Assembly (NCBI GenBank): GCA_021396245.1
Contig: WNYE01000076.1
Span: 1 to 64,000 of the forward strand
Length of the DNA stretch: 64,000 nucleotides
Direction: 5' to 3'
DNA from: Sporothrix humicola
Lineage: Eukaryota > Ascomycota > Sordariomycetes > Ophiostomatales > Ophiostomataceae
Position numbers and translations under genes: made by a program. Positions 44,741 to 55,656 of the stretch are shown one piece after another. How positions within the stretch are numbered: the first letter of the stretch is position 1; the number at the start of each line of letters is the position of its first letter. The notes under the pieces are model-generated. The model was not told where the DNA came from, searched no databases, and saw nothing but the letters and a program-made list of their open reading frames with translations.

Positions 44741-44866
44741 AATGGAGACTTCAATTATCATACACCAATCCCTTCCACGTGTACTTGACTTTTACATAGG
44801 GAATACTCTTAATACAACATGGATCTGTTTCCACCTAGCATCACTGCTTCCTCCCACAGTCCTCTC

Positions 44867-46756
44867 CTAATTCTGAACAGCCGCACCGACAACGCCCTCG
44901 AGATGGTACAGAGGCTCCAGCTTGGCATCGCGCTGGAAGAAGACGTAGCGCTTGACAAACCACGGCAGCCAGTGGCGCAGCTGGTAGGCAGCATGGCGGC
45001 GCGTGGGAACGCCAAAGATGTAGTCTAGCTCCTCGAGCGTGCGCTGCTTGGTCTCGGGGATGAGCACAAAGATGACGAGGAAGGCTAGCAGGTTCAGGCC
45101 GGCATAGAAGCCAAAAGCGCCAGTGGGACCAATCTTGGCGAGAAGAGACGGGAAGGTCAGGCCCAGGGCGCTACCGACGGCGTTGTTGATGACAATCGTC
45201 ACGGCGCCGCCAATCTCACGATGCGACAGCGGGAACGCTTCCGAGAAGTAGATGGACGGCATGGGGCCGATGCCAGGACCATACAGAGCCGAGAAAAGGT
45301 AGATGAAGAAAGCGATCAGCGGCACACGTGCCGAGTTCTCGGTTGGCATGAGGAAGGTCAGGCCAGTGGCCAGCAGACACCAGGCCATGTTGGGGAAGGT
45401 CAATAGCAGCAGATTGCGGCGACCAAATGTGTCCATCGTGTACAGAGCCGGGAAAGCGAACAGGAAAACGATCAGGCCATAGCCAAACGAGGCAAGCAGC
45501 GTGCTCTTTGTGTCATAGCCAGCGGCCTCAAAGATGGTCGACGAGTAAAAGGCAATGATCGAGATGCCAGAGAACTGCTGCGAGATGACAATCCATGCAC
45601 TGGCGACGGTGGCACGACGAATACGAGGCACAGAGACAAGTTCCCAGACACGACGACGAAGACTGGTTCCGGCGAAAGCCTCACGCTCCTCGAGGAACTG
45701 GCAGTGGGCATAGTACAGTTCACGAGCGGCCTGCATCTGCGAGTTGCGGAGACGGCAGAACGAGGCAAAGGCGTCATGATATCTGCCCTTCTTGAGCAGC
45801 CAACGCGGCGACTCGGGGCAGAACCAGACCAAGAAGACGACGGGAATGGCCGGCACAAAAGCAGAAGCGATCTGGAACCGCCAAGCCAAAGGGCCGATCT
45901 GGTAGAAAATCAGGTTGACCGACAGGCCCACCAGAATACCAAAGGCCACCCAGAGCTGGAAACTTGTCACCATGCCGCCACGAATCGATGCTGGAGAGAC
46001 TTCGGCCGTGTAGATGGGGATAACCGAGACTTTAATGCCCATTCCAAGGCCCATAATCGCACGGCAGATGAGCAGTTCCCACCAGCTGTGCGTGAACGCC
46101 TGGCCGAGGACGGGCGCAATGCAGAAGAGACCGGTCAGAAAGATGGCGCCGCGACGGCCGATCCAGTTGTTGATCGGGTCAGCCGCCCAGGCACTCAAAA
46201 GACCAAACAGACTTGGGGCAGAGTTGACCACCCCGACAAGCCACGTCTGGTCGACGATGCCAAACTCCTTGGGGAAGGACAGGTTGGCTCCGTTGGCGCC
46301 GGTGTTGTCCCACCCCTGGACGGCCGATCCGAGCGAACAGAGGGCCACCGCATAGTACAAGTGTCTCGGCAGGTGCCATTTATGGGTGGTCTCGCGTCTG
46401 AGCCAGTACTTGTCGTCGTCGGTGATCTCGGGGATCTCTTCCCAGACCTCGGGCGCCGGGTTCTGGGCCACGAGGGCGCCACGGAAGAAGACGTCTTTCT
46501 TGTCGGTGAAGCCGTACTCGTCGCAGAACTCGTTGACGCGGTTTTGCAGCTCGTTCTTTTCCAGTCCGGCGAGAGGGTTGATAATTCTGGGGACGAAACG
46601 TTAGCACGTGATCATTTTGGAGACTCTTGATCGTGGCTCTCTTCCATCCGTGACATGTACCCACCTCGCATTTACATTGTAGGAGATCTGCTCGGTGCGG
46701 TGCTCAATGTGAGCAGCCGTCTTGATGTCCTCGGGGTCGGTGGCCTTGGATGCCAT
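44867..46756 (-). CDS. MFS sugar transporter with long N-terminus
   Basis: Exon 1 (46756-46665) and exon 2 (46586-44867), with a 78-nt GTGGGT...CTAAC...CCAG intron, give 603 residues. A hydrophilic N-terminus of about 110 residues precedes segment 1 (GSAVQGWDNTGANGANLSFP). Porter motifs are NNWIGRRG, PIYTAEVSPASIRGG, PESPRWLLKKGR, QQFSGISIIAFYSS, DTFGRRN and PETKQRTLEELD. The long N-terminus and the WDNTGANGANL stretch are shared by fungal transporters often annotated as polyol, quinate or inositol-type carriers. The substrate is not fixed. Its promoter faces the CTGYRCAG site array and the transaldolase gene, which could mean shared control. Confidence 0.9.
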
Positions 46757-47646
46757 GGTGGTTGTCGTTGAAGGAGAAGTAGATGATTAAAGGACACTCC
46801 AAAGAGGAAGAAGATGCTGCAGAGGCCAACTGACCAAATTCAAATGCGCTGAAAAGTCTGAATATCACGGACCGACGATCAATGGCTTCACCTTGGTCTT
46901 TATAGCCAGCTCCTCGAGGTGAGCCAGCACGGTCAGGAATTACAGCCGAGCCGACGCCATTGTCACACCACATCTCGTTGTCCGAAGTCTCCTTCTACTT
47001 TCTACTGTGTGCTTTCACGAATGTCGTCTGGTAGCTTTGTTGTTTCCACTGGCGTGTGCTCCTTCTCCTCTTTCTCCATTTCTCCAGGTTCCTCGTCTAT
47101 CCTAGTAAGGGCTAGTGCTAGTGTCGTCCGGGGGTGGACCGTAGACACGAGGGAAAGGGAAGAGGAAAATGCACCTGATGATGACGACACAACAGACTGA
47201 GTGCTACAGCGAGACTCCCTTGCGTTTCCACACCTTTGAAAGGAAATATGGATCCGTCAAGGTGTGCCATGTTGGGCCGAGTCTGAGTGCGTTTTCGTGA
47301 TTCCGTACGGAGCGGAGACCAGAAAGTGGCTGGGGATCTGGGTGTGGTTTTGGTATGATTCTTGTGGGAATTTGGCAGGAAATACCACTCCTATGAACTT
47401 GATCGTGATTCAGGGGCCCAACGGTAAAACGGCTATGAACAAAGAAAACAACGTCTAGGGCTGTAAGAAAGGGAAGAAGGGGGAAAGAAAGGGGAAGTGC
47501 CGACCATCGGCCGCCATCGGGCACTGTAGAGTCGACCAGGGTTGGGGTCAGAAGTTGGGGGAAAACAGCGCTAAAACTTAGTGAGTTGGGGCGACCACTG
47601 AAGCCGGGACATTTCCATCAATGGGCGGTCTTGGCTCGAGATGGCC
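46757..47646. other. Promoter region of the transporter
   Basis: This 890-bp stretch upstream of the transporter start contains no family-like frame on either strand. The distal end merges into the CTGYRCAG array. Confidence 0.4.
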
Positions 47647-48091
47647 CTGCACAGGGCCACACCCACCTCGTCTGCGAATGCCTGTGAATGGCTCGACAGT
47701 CATGCTTTGCCCTGCACAGTTCAGAAACAAAGTGTGGGCCCTGTGCAGGTCTTCTCCAAAATATGTGGAAAGACGTCGAAAGACGCGGGGAAGCCAGAGT
47801 GAGGTGACATCTCGAATCGACCTGCGCAGGACAACAACAGCTCTCCCCGGATTTTGATTTTGCTTTGTCCTCTTCAATTTTGTACCTGTGCAGGACGGTG
47901 AATGCAGAGAGTCATGATGTTTGTCTGTGCAGGGCAGCCTGTGCAGGGACAGCATGGGACTGCATTCTCGACAGACAATTGCCATGTGTCTGTACAGGGT
48001 TTGCTGTGTCCACAGTTTAACCCCATTGAGGATCCATTTCATCTCTGCCAGCTGCACAGGGCAGGTCCACGCGACCTCTTGACTGCACAGG
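47647..48091. promoter_or_regulatory. Array of ten CTGYRCAG sites
   Basis: The self-complementary 8-mer CTGYRCAG occurs ten times: 47647, 47712, 47741, 47822, 47886, 47925, 47939, 47990, 48052 and 48083 (first base of each). Nine continue with G (CTGYRCAGG). The centre dinucleotide varies (GCAC, GTGC, GCGC, GTAC types), while the arms are constant. With equal base frequencies about 0.03 copies are expected in 445 bp. The flanks of the sites are unrelated, so this is not a simple tandem repeat. It lies 310-755 bp upstream of the transaldolase start. I infer a binding array for a dimeric regulator. Confidence 0.6.
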
Positions 48092-48400
48092 TCAAGCAGT
48101 GTGATGCCCCAAAATTATGTGCATTTTATCGATAGACTTACTGTGCCACGCAGGGCCATCATGTGTGTGTTTGGACTGTCTGCTATCTCCTTGGCCATGT
48201 TCTCGTACAAGAAGTCGGCCGTCTCGTTTGATTTTAGGATGCCGTCTGTCTGCTCTCCAGCCGAGTAAACGTTGAAATTCAAACAACCCCCTTGCTCTTG
48301 ACCACAAACGACTACCCTCTGCCGAATCATACTCCAACTTCTCCAACCGAAACCCCTTCTCTATCCGACAATTCCCTTCCACCACCCTTCCACCGCAACA

Positions 48401-49568
48401 ATGGCCCCCATCACGTGGCTTGACAAGCTCGAGCAGGAGCGTGAGTCCACCATCACCATTACTAAGTAAACAATCAATATGAATGTCCACTAACGTCCCA
48501 GTCAACGTCGACGTCGACTGGATGGACCCCAACTACATCAAGTCGATGCTGCCCAAGATCCGCTTCAACGACCAGACGAGCAACCAGCTGTGGGTCGACA
48601 TCCAGCTCGGTGACGAGTCCAACGCCGACCTCCTCAAGCAGACGGCCGCCGAGCTCAAGGATGCCGGCTGGTTGGCAATCTACACACGCATGGCGGCGCA
48701 GATGTGCAAAAAGAACATTGACATGATCAAGGGCCGTGTTTTGCTGCAGACGCTGCCGTCCAAGGCCTACGACACCGAGTTCACGCTGTCCCATGCCCGT
48801 CTTTACGATGCCGAGTTCAAGCGTGCCGGCATCAGCCGCGACCGCTACACGATCAAGATCCCCAGCACGGGCCCTGCTCTGAACGCGGCCAAGATCCTGC
48901 AGGCCGAGGGCATCCAAACGCTGGGCACTGCCCTCTTTGGTGTTCCCCAGGCCGTTGCCTGCAGCCAGGCCGGCTGCCTCTACATCTCGCCCTACTACAA
49001 CGAGACGCGTGCCCACGACTTCCCCGACGAGCTGTGGCCCAACGTCAAGGACCCTGCCCTCGAGCACCCCAACTCGCCGCGTGTCGTGCAGATCCTCGAG
49101 GTCTACCGCCGTCTTTACAAGTCGACCGGCAAGGAGCAGCCCCTACTGAAGAATGCCAGTTTCATCTCGGCCGAGGAGGCCATGGCTGCCGGCGAGATGG
49201 GCTGCCACTCGGCCACGATCTCGCACACTGTGCTCAACGAGCTGGCTGCCCGTAGCTATGATCCGGCGACGCAGCCCGGCCACGGCGTTGCCAAGACGGC
49301 CCTTCAGTACCGCGACGACTCGCCGTCTGTCCCTACCCGTCTGCAGTCTCTGCTGACCATTGACCCTCTGCGCGAGGACGGTAAGCCGCAGTTTTCGCTC
49401 GACGAGGCCGTCAAGATCGACTATCTGGCCGACGGCGGCAAGGCGCTGGACGAGGCCATTGCCAACGACCCTGCGGCCAAGAAGCGTCTCGAGGTTGCTC
49501 TGGAGCTGTTCACGGGCGGCGAGAACCGCTCCAAGGAGAAGATCGAGAAGGCCCTGGCTGCTCTGTAA
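48401..49568 (+). CDS. Transaldolase family enzyme
   Basis: Exon 1 (48401-48440) and exon 2 (48502-49568), with a 61-nt GTGAGT...CTAAC...CCAG intron, encode 368 residues. The Schiff-base lysine K132 lies in TIKIPSTGPALNAA. LWVDIQLGD corresponds to the first barrel strand, and SQAGCLYISPYYNE to a later one. The enzyme transfers a dihydroxyacetone unit between sugar phosphates in the non-oxidative pentose phosphate pathway. The sequence is more divergent than the housekeeping fungal TAL1 type (VDIQLGDESNADLL instead of the usual start), so it may be a second, inducible isozyme. The nearby GH51 arabinofuranosidase and sugar porters point to pentose catabolism, which is inference. Confidence 0.85.
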
Positions 49569-49728
49569 GCGTGCAGAGAGGCAGCCTAAAATCAAATGAC
49601 GCGAGAATGCAACAATACAAAACCAATAGAAAATCAATAGACTGAAGTTATGAAATAAACCAAATTGCCATAATAGGTAAATAAATAATGCGTAAACATA
49701 GACATCGTGAACGTAACATCCACCCTCC

Positions 49729-50718
49729 TCACGTCACCATCCACAGCATCTGTTCTGGTGGCACTCCTAGAATTCCCTGTCCTGTATTCACCACGATCGT
49801 GTCCTGGATCTCACGATGTCCATCATTTCTCGTCATTTCTGCTGCCATTGGTGGTCCTGACTGTCCTAGAGAGTCCACTACAAGCTGCCCGATATCGGCA
49901 TCGTCAAGATTGCCCCACGGCATCACGGCTTCTGCCTCACCCAGGTCTCTGTGTAGATTGAAGGGTGGACTCCATGACCATGGGGCGCTCTCTGGTATGT
50001 TGGGGACATTATGGCTCTGGCCCATGCCAAGTGGAAGAGGTAGTGATGTATCGCCCAGTAATAAGCCTGGCGTCGTCGCTTGCTGCTGCTGTTCTGGAGG
50101 CATCGTAAAAGGAAGAGAGAGGGGCAGAGACAGAGACAGTGGTGGTGAGAGTGACAGTCCTGCCTCACTTCCGGGCAGTGATGGCTCTGGGACTGGACCT
50201 GCAAATCCAGCTTGTGTTCGCCATCTCGCCAGTTCTGCCCGCAGCTCGTCTCTTTCTCGCGTCAGATCGTCGATCTGCTTGATCTGCTCGTGGTGCCTGC
50301 TAATCGACTCGTGCACCACCATGTGCTTGGACAGCCGGCTGGCATCCGCGTCCTCGAGGCTGGGAAGCAGCTCGGCGAGTTCCTGCGGCGGTAAGTAGAC
50401 ATTCGTAAATACAGGCAGTTTAGTGAGTATGGGCTCCCCACTGGCACCTACTATCAGCTTCTCGCGAAAGGCTTCGCGTCGCGCCCGCTCAAACACGCGG
50501 TGCGCTGCGCGGTCGTTGGAGGTAAAGTGCCGGACCCTCTTTCGTGTTTTCTTTGCTATCGTTGCTCCTGTAGAAGGGTCATTGTCGTTTCCAGCATCAT
50601 TACCACCATTGTTGCTGCTGTTGCTGTTGCTCGTGGCGTCGTCCGGCGACAACGCCTGGCTCTCGGCCACCTGCGAGCTCTGGCGAACCAGGGCAAGCAT
50701 CGACACCTTGGTGGGCAT
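49729..50718 (-). CDS. bHLH transcription factor
   Basis: The frame of 329 residues contains a basic region (NDRAAHRVFERARREAFRE) with the H..E..R pattern of E-box-binding bHLH proteins, a helix 1, a long loop (about 35 residues) and helix 2 with LSKHMVVHESISRHHE continuing into a leucine-rich coiled coil. The C-terminus is Pro/Ser/Gln rich. The ATG at 50718 follows a perfect acceptor-like sequence (CTACACAG), so an upstream exon is likely. A candidate start lies near 51030-50980 (MECLGVDPLSCYADMAEL), but its donor phase does not fit cleanly, so I annotate only the safe part. The E-box target and role are unknown. It could serve the transaldolase, which ends 161 bp away tail to tail. Confidence 0.8.
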   Translation of the reverse strand: MPTKVSMLALVRQSSQVAESQALSPDDATSNSNSSNNGGNDAGNDNDPSTGATIAKKTRKRVRHFTSNDRAAHRVFERARREAFREKLIVGASGEPILTKLPVFTNVYLPPQELAELLPSLEDADASRLSKHMVVHESISRHHEQIKQIDDLTRERDELRAELARWRTQAGFAGPVPEPSLPGSEAGLSLSPPLSLSLPLSLPFTMPPEQQQQATTPGLLLGDTSLPLPLGMGQSHNVPNIPESAPWSWSPPFNLHRDLGEAEAVMPWGNLDDADIGQLVVDSLGQSGPPMAAEMTRNDGHREIQDTIVVNTGQGILGVPPEQMLWMVT

Positions 50719-52022
50719 CTGTGTAGGAGCAGGGGAAATGGGGAATGCCAAAGTTCAGAGTATCACGGAAAAGAGATGCCTTCTGGCACCACACAACACA
50801 GACATGCGGGTTGTCTCGGTGCGCCTGGCCTGGCCGGAAACGCGGTGACGTGATGCTATCTGGATGAGGGGCTTGAAAGGATAAGACAGAGCAAAAAAAA
50901 GGTGATGACTGGCAAAGAATGCCGAGATGGAGAAAAAAGAAAGGAAAACAGGAAAACGGAGTAGTCGAGTGCGTACAGAGCTCTGCCATGTCGGCATAAC
51001 AGGAAAGAGGGTCCACCCCCAAGCACTCCATCGCCCCGTCCTCCTTCAGTGCCCTGCAGGTCTGGCCACTAATACCATCTAACCTCACCTATTGGGCTGC
51101 ATCGCTCTTTCCTGCCCTTCCCGGCGCTTTCGCCGAGCTATTTCCCCTATCATCCTGTTTTCCAGGATCTCTCCGTCGTGGCTTCCTTTTTTCTTCCATT
51201 CCCCCCCCTCCTTTTCCATTTGTTCTTTCCCCGTTTTACCCCAGGACACTTACAGCGACCGGCGTGCGGAGTCTGTCTGGCGTGCCCTGGACGGTCTTGC
51301 CCCGAGCGCTCCTTCCTTTCCTCACTTTTTCCACAAGCTTCGCATCGGCTAACCACTGAGGCACTGTCTGTTCAGCGCTAATGACTCGGCTACGCTACTC
51401 GTTACGAGCAAGTTGGCGATTGACGATGCACAAAATGTCGACGAAACGACCTCCAGGTTGGCTTCGAATTCAATTGAGAAGAGACCAAATGTGCGATTCT
51501 TCAATTTGTTGTCGATGGATGTCTTTTCATATGTTTTTTTTTCCGCCGTGGCTTGCGGCATGTGACAAAGCGAGCAGGTTGACAGAATGCCGAGACAGGA
51601 CAGAACGCCAGCTTCCTTCTCAGTTGACTCGGCAGACTCGTAACGACAACCGATTCCACAGCAGCCCAAACATTTCGCACGTCGCATCACGACAATCTCT
51701 GCCCGCAAATTTGCCATTTGAGTTCACATATTTGTCGAGTGTTGTCAGTTGGGATGCCGAAAGCTCTTTCTGAAAGGTCGCCATTTCCCGAGCACAATTG
51801 GGGTTTGCCGACGGCACTTTCCGTCAACAGAAGCAACGCAACCCGTCGCCCCGACCAGGCGAGCAACAACGACACAAGGTAAGAAAGAGGTGGGGATGTT
51901 TAAAAGTAACACGAGAGGGTATATTTGATTTCGAAAATGCACAAAAAAAAGAATAACACACTACTTCTGGAAATACAGTTTAGTCTTCCGACACCGCCAA
52001 AACCAACACGCCCCATCGGACC
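50719..52022. other. Region upstream of the bHLH gene, possible 5' exon
   Basis: A short coding-like stretch on the minus strand near 51030-50980 may be the first exon of the bHLH gene. The remainder, up to the 3' end of the next regulator, has only pyrimidine-rich leader-like sequence and no other gene. Confidence 0.4.
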
Positions 52023-54506
52023 TCACTCGATATCATCACACAGCGACAGCAACCCTTCGAGAACAGTCGCCAAATGAGCGACATCCCGTCCCTCGGGAGC
52101 CCAGGCATGCAGCATATCCCGGACCAGCTGGACACTTTCCTTCCATCGCGGCGGCAAGAGCGAGTCTGGGAGCGTCGAGCCTGGCGAGCTTCCGGCGCCC
52201 GCGTTGCCAACACCAAAGCCGCGCATAACGGCCAAGTCTCGCTGTTCTTGCAGGGCCAGCCGCGTGCCGACCAAAGCCAGGGCACTTCGAGTACAGCTAC
52301 GGATGGCGAGCCAGGTGCCCTGGTGGCGATGGAAGACGCCGTTGGCGTTGGCCTCGATGCGTTCGACAGAGTTGCGGAGGTAGTCGCGGACGAGGCGGGT
52401 CAGGTTCTGGCGGTTGTTCTCGGCGTAGTGGCTGAGGGGCGCCGACGTCGGCGCGTTGAGTGGTGACAGCGGTGACTCGAGCTTCATGACGGCGGCAAAG
52501 GCGGGGAAGCGGAGCAGTTCAACGGCGTCGATGCCGTGGCCACGCAGCACCCATTGTAGAATGTCGGGTGCGGGCTCGACCCACGAGTCCGGGAAGCGCA
52601 TTTCTGGTGGGAGCAGCTGCATCCACTGCTCGAGCTGGAGGTCGTATTCGGCCGTGTCGAGAACGGCTGGGTCGATGCGTACTGTCGAAGAGTCGGGGCC
52701 GTGTTTGTTGCCGTCGGCATGTGTTCTCGGAGACTGTACCTCGTCGGCACTTAGGGACAGCAGGTAGCGGCTGTTGAGGATGCGGTACATGAGCCGCTTG
52801 AGGGTGATCTCGGCCAGGAAGAAGAACCAGCCAAAGGTCAGGTGGCCACGGTCGACTTCGGGCTGGTTTGTGACCAGAAAGCCGCCGCTGTTGACACTCA
52901 CCTCGCGGCCGTCGATCTCCATGTCGGGCACACAGGGGAAGACGTGTGGGTAGCGAATGGCGTTGATGCCAGAACCAGGCAACCCCAGCTCCATCCGTAG
53001 CTCAACCTCGCTCTTAAGCACGCTCCAGTAGAGGGCATCTTCCAATGCACGTTCGGTAGATGTTGATGGCACGTCATTCCGTCCCGTCGATGCATTGTGG
53101 CCGTCGCCATTGTTCATATTTCGTGGGTCGTTGGGGGCAGTGTCGACGCGGTTCTGGGCGATAAAATAGGACACGCAGCTTGAGCCGGCCTGAATGAAAG
53201 CCTTCCATGCTGGCAGTATGCGCAATGTGTGCATGAGATAGACGCCCATGAGGAACCAGCAGCGGGCCGACAGTAGAGAGTCCGCGCACATGAGGCATCC
53301 TGTCCTCTGCTGTGCTTCGAGAAAGTAGGCTTCGGCAATGGAAAAGGCGCGGTCGGCACGGTCGACCTTGACGCGGCGTCCGGTCATTGTCTCGGCAAAG
53401 GGTATGGAGAGGCTGCTGATGGCGAGAATCAGGTACATGAGGCAGTTTCTGCCAGTGTATGCGAGTGGTGAGGCGGCAAAAATCTCGGCGTCGGCACGCA
53501 GACCAGCTGGAGAAAGAATGGGGTTCTTGAGATTGTTGTGCACGAGGAAATTGTCGACCATTCCGAGAATGTGCGTCCGCTCGACAAAGTCTGGCTGGTC
53601 GAACGTGTCCATCTGTTTGATTGGCATGCCATCCACAGTATCGGTATCGGTACCAGACGCCGGCGTCTCCATTAACGAGACGACAGAAACGTGCGAAGTG
53701 ATCTTGAGGGCGTCGAGCTTCCGCTTGAAGACGGGCCACCGCAACATCGCCTCGATGCCCATGTCTGCCGACGCATTGAGCATGGCCTCGGTGCCAATGG
53801 GCATGTCTGTGTCTGTCTGGACGCGGGCTGCATAGCGGTCGAAAGCACGGCGCGTGTTGTGGCCGTGGGCACCATTCTGGCCGCCGTCGCTGTTTCTGTG
53901 CAAATGGCCGTGGCCAGGACCTTGTCGGTCGTGATCCGGGTGGTTGTGTGTGAGATTGTGCGTCGGCGGCAGCTTGTCGAGGTTCGTGGGCGAGATGGCA
54001 TCGTAGTTTCCGTCGAATCGTGCATCGTAAAAGTTGGCCGGCGCAGACGTGCCAGATCCAGTCATGCTTGTTCCTGACAAGAATCCACTGCCGGCGATTC
54101 CTCCGAGACCGGCACCCACCGACGACTGGCCTGAGGCCTGGCTGGGGCTCCGTCCAACAGCAGCAGCTTCTTGTTGTTGCTGCAGGAGCAGAGTGTGGCC
54201 TTGGACAATCGACTTGAGATCGTCCAATTGCTGAAGAATGGCCAGACTCGCCGGGTCGAATCGCGACCGTTCAGACTCGGCGTAGTGGCAGTCGCCGCCC
54301 GTGCGCTGGCAGAACCCGCACACGGGCCGCACATTGTCGCACTTGGTCTTGCGTGTGCGACAGACGAGGCATGCTGACGGTGCTTTTGTTCGTTGGTAGG
54401 ATCCGGCAATTCTGCTTGGAGGCGCCGGCTGTGAATCGCCCGACTTGCGCCGCCGTTTTGCAGACGTGGACGACGCGCTGTCGTCGAGCGTGAATGTGGA
54501 CTGCAT
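52023..54506 (-). CDS. Zn2Cys6 transcription factor, intronless
   Basis: A single exon encodes 827 residues from the ATG at 54506. The open frame extends 54 nt further upstream without an ATG. A basic KRRRK precedes the zinc cluster at residues 46-73 (CLVC, KTKC, CGFC, GDC). A coiled-coil linker (LAILQQLDDLKSIVQGHTLLLQQQQE) follows. The regulatory region has LVHNNLKNPILSPAGLR, a section with MYLILAISSLSIPF and LYWSVLKSEVELRMELGLPGSGI. It is close to the GH51 gene (same strand, 1.8 kb upstream), so control of arabinan or pentose use is a possible role. Nothing in the sequence proves it. The long exon without introns contrasts with the other three regulators. Confidence 0.9.
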   Translation of the reverse strand: MQSTFTLDDSASSTSAKRRRKSGDSQPAPPSRIAGSYQRTKAPSACLVCRTRKTKCDNVRPVCGFCQRTGGDCHYAESERSRFDPASLAILQQLDDLKSIVQGHTLLLQQQQEAAAVGRSPSQASGQSSVGAGLGGIAGSGFLSGTSMTGSGTSAPANFYDARFDGNYDAISPTNLDKLPPTHNLTHNHPDHDRQGPGHGHLHRNSDGGQNGAHGHNTRRAFDRYAARVQTDTDMPIGTEAMLNASADMGIEAMLRWPVFKRKLDALKITSHVSVVSLMETPASGTDTDTVDGMPIKQMDTFDQPDFVERTHILGMVDNFLVHNNLKNPILSPAGLRADAEIFAASPLAYTGRNCLMYLILAISSLSIPFAETMTGRRVKVDRADRAFSIAEAYFLEAQQRTGCLMCADSLLSARCWFLMGVYLMHTLRILPAWKAFIQAGSSCVSYFIAQNRVDTAPNDPRNMNNGDGHNASTGRNDVPSTSTERALEDALYWSVLKSEVELRMELGLPGSGINAIRYPHVFPCVPDMEIDGREVSVNSGGFLVTNQPEVDRGHLTFGWFFFLAEITLKRLMYRILNSRYLLSLSADEVQSPRTHADGNKHGPDSSTVRIDPAVLDTAEYDLQLEQWMQLLPPEMRFPDSWVEPAPDILQWVLRGHGIDAVELLRFPAFAAVMKLESPLSPLNAPTSAPLSHYAENNRQNLTRLVRDYLRNSVERIEANANGVFHRHQGTWLAIRSCTRSALALVGTRLALQEQRDLAVMRGFGVGNAGAGSSPGSTLPDSLLPPRWKESVQLVRDMLHAWAPEGRDVAHLATVLEGLLSLCDDIE

Positions 54507-54919
54507 GTCGGATGGTCGACCAGCAAAGCTGCGTGTGTGTGAAAGGAATGTGAACGACAATCAATTGTCGAAGTGTTGGGAATGCATGACCAAAGCTTAA
54601 AAGCGTGAAAGCAATCAAAAAAGTCAAATGCAAATTGAGGCAAGTGGAATGCCGGAATGTGAGGAAGGAGCTTGCCGAAAGGTGAGGAGGAGAAGCTGGG
54701 ACATTTTGGGAAGGAAGCTGGTTCTTTTGTTTGCGCCGCAACTCCGCTTCGGTGGGCAGGCACGACAGGACATGTGCTGGAGAATGTAGGATTTATGGTG
54801 TGGCGTGGTCGGCGGTCTAGGTCATTTTTTGCTCTTTTTCGGTTTTTCTAGCGGGTGGGCGCGCTGTGGACACTTTATTGCGCAAGCTTGCAAAGCTAAT
54901 GGAAGTCGCGACCTAGACG

Positions 54920-54953
54920 CTAAAAGACCTAAAAGACTCAAAAGACCTAAAAG
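54920..54953. repeat. Short tandem repeat (TAAAAGACC/TCAAAAGACC)
   Basis: Four near-identical units, CTAAAAGACC, TAAAAGACTC, AAAAGACC and TAAAAGAAC, follow each other. This is a small degenerate repeat in the leader side of a regulator gene. Confidence 0.6.
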
Positions 54954-55467
54954 AACACGAATGGTCGCCCCTGGAAGGCGCTGTAACGCTGGCCCACACC
55001 TCCTGTTACCCCGCATTTCCCCATAAACAGAAGGCGCTCAAAGACAAGCAGCAAAAGCCAAAAAGCCTGTTGAGCCTTTGGGAAGGCAAGAGCCGGCTTT
55101 CCCGGGTCGAGACGACAAACATCGAATTGACGGTGATCGAGACATGAAAATGTCTTGATGTGGCAAGAGTTGATTATATATAATTGATAAGTGTATAGTT
55201 TCCAGTTTGTGTTTTTTTATGTATTTTATTCTGGAAAAAAATATCGTTGTATTTAATTTTGTTAAAATAATAAAATTATTATGTTAAGAAATTTAGTGCT
55301 CAAAAAATAAAAAATAAGAAAATAAAAATACGTAAAGAACACTTAGAAAATAAAACCGGGAGGTTTCATAACAATAGGAACGGGGGTTAAAACAACAACA
55401 AGAAATGGAATATTCAAAAGTAAATCATCGCATCACCCAGTGAAAATAATCTACTTGGACCTTCTTC

Positions 55468-55656
55468 CTACTCAGGGTCGCCCAACGAACAGCATCTGCT
55501 CTCAAGCATCTCTTCTGGCCGCAACACACGAGAGGTCTTTACCACAAACTCGTTTTCTTGAATGGGTGCAATACCATATTTCTCAAGGTCACGAAGCAGG
55601 AATGGTTCATTTATTAATGTAGATATTGCCGTTTCTTCAGACCGTTTCTCAACAAA
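55468..55656 (-). other. Isolated coding-like segment (62 codons), possible gene remnant
   Basis: On the minus strand a 62-codon frame with balanced protein-like composition (for example INEPFLLRDLEKYGIAPIQE) ends in TAG at 55468-55470. It has no suitable start, begins after a TGA, and is surrounded by A+T-rich DNA. It may be an exon or relic of a decayed gene. I do not recognise the family, and chance cannot be excluded. Confidence 0.25.

Noticed and set aside
45704..46630. A 308-codon plus-strand frame opposite a sugar transporter
   Set aside because: Antisense shadow of a coding exon.
47578..48057. A 159-codon minus-strand frame across the CTGYRCAG array
   Set aside because: No recognisable domain; composition reflects the repeated motif, and a regulatory array explains the sequence better.
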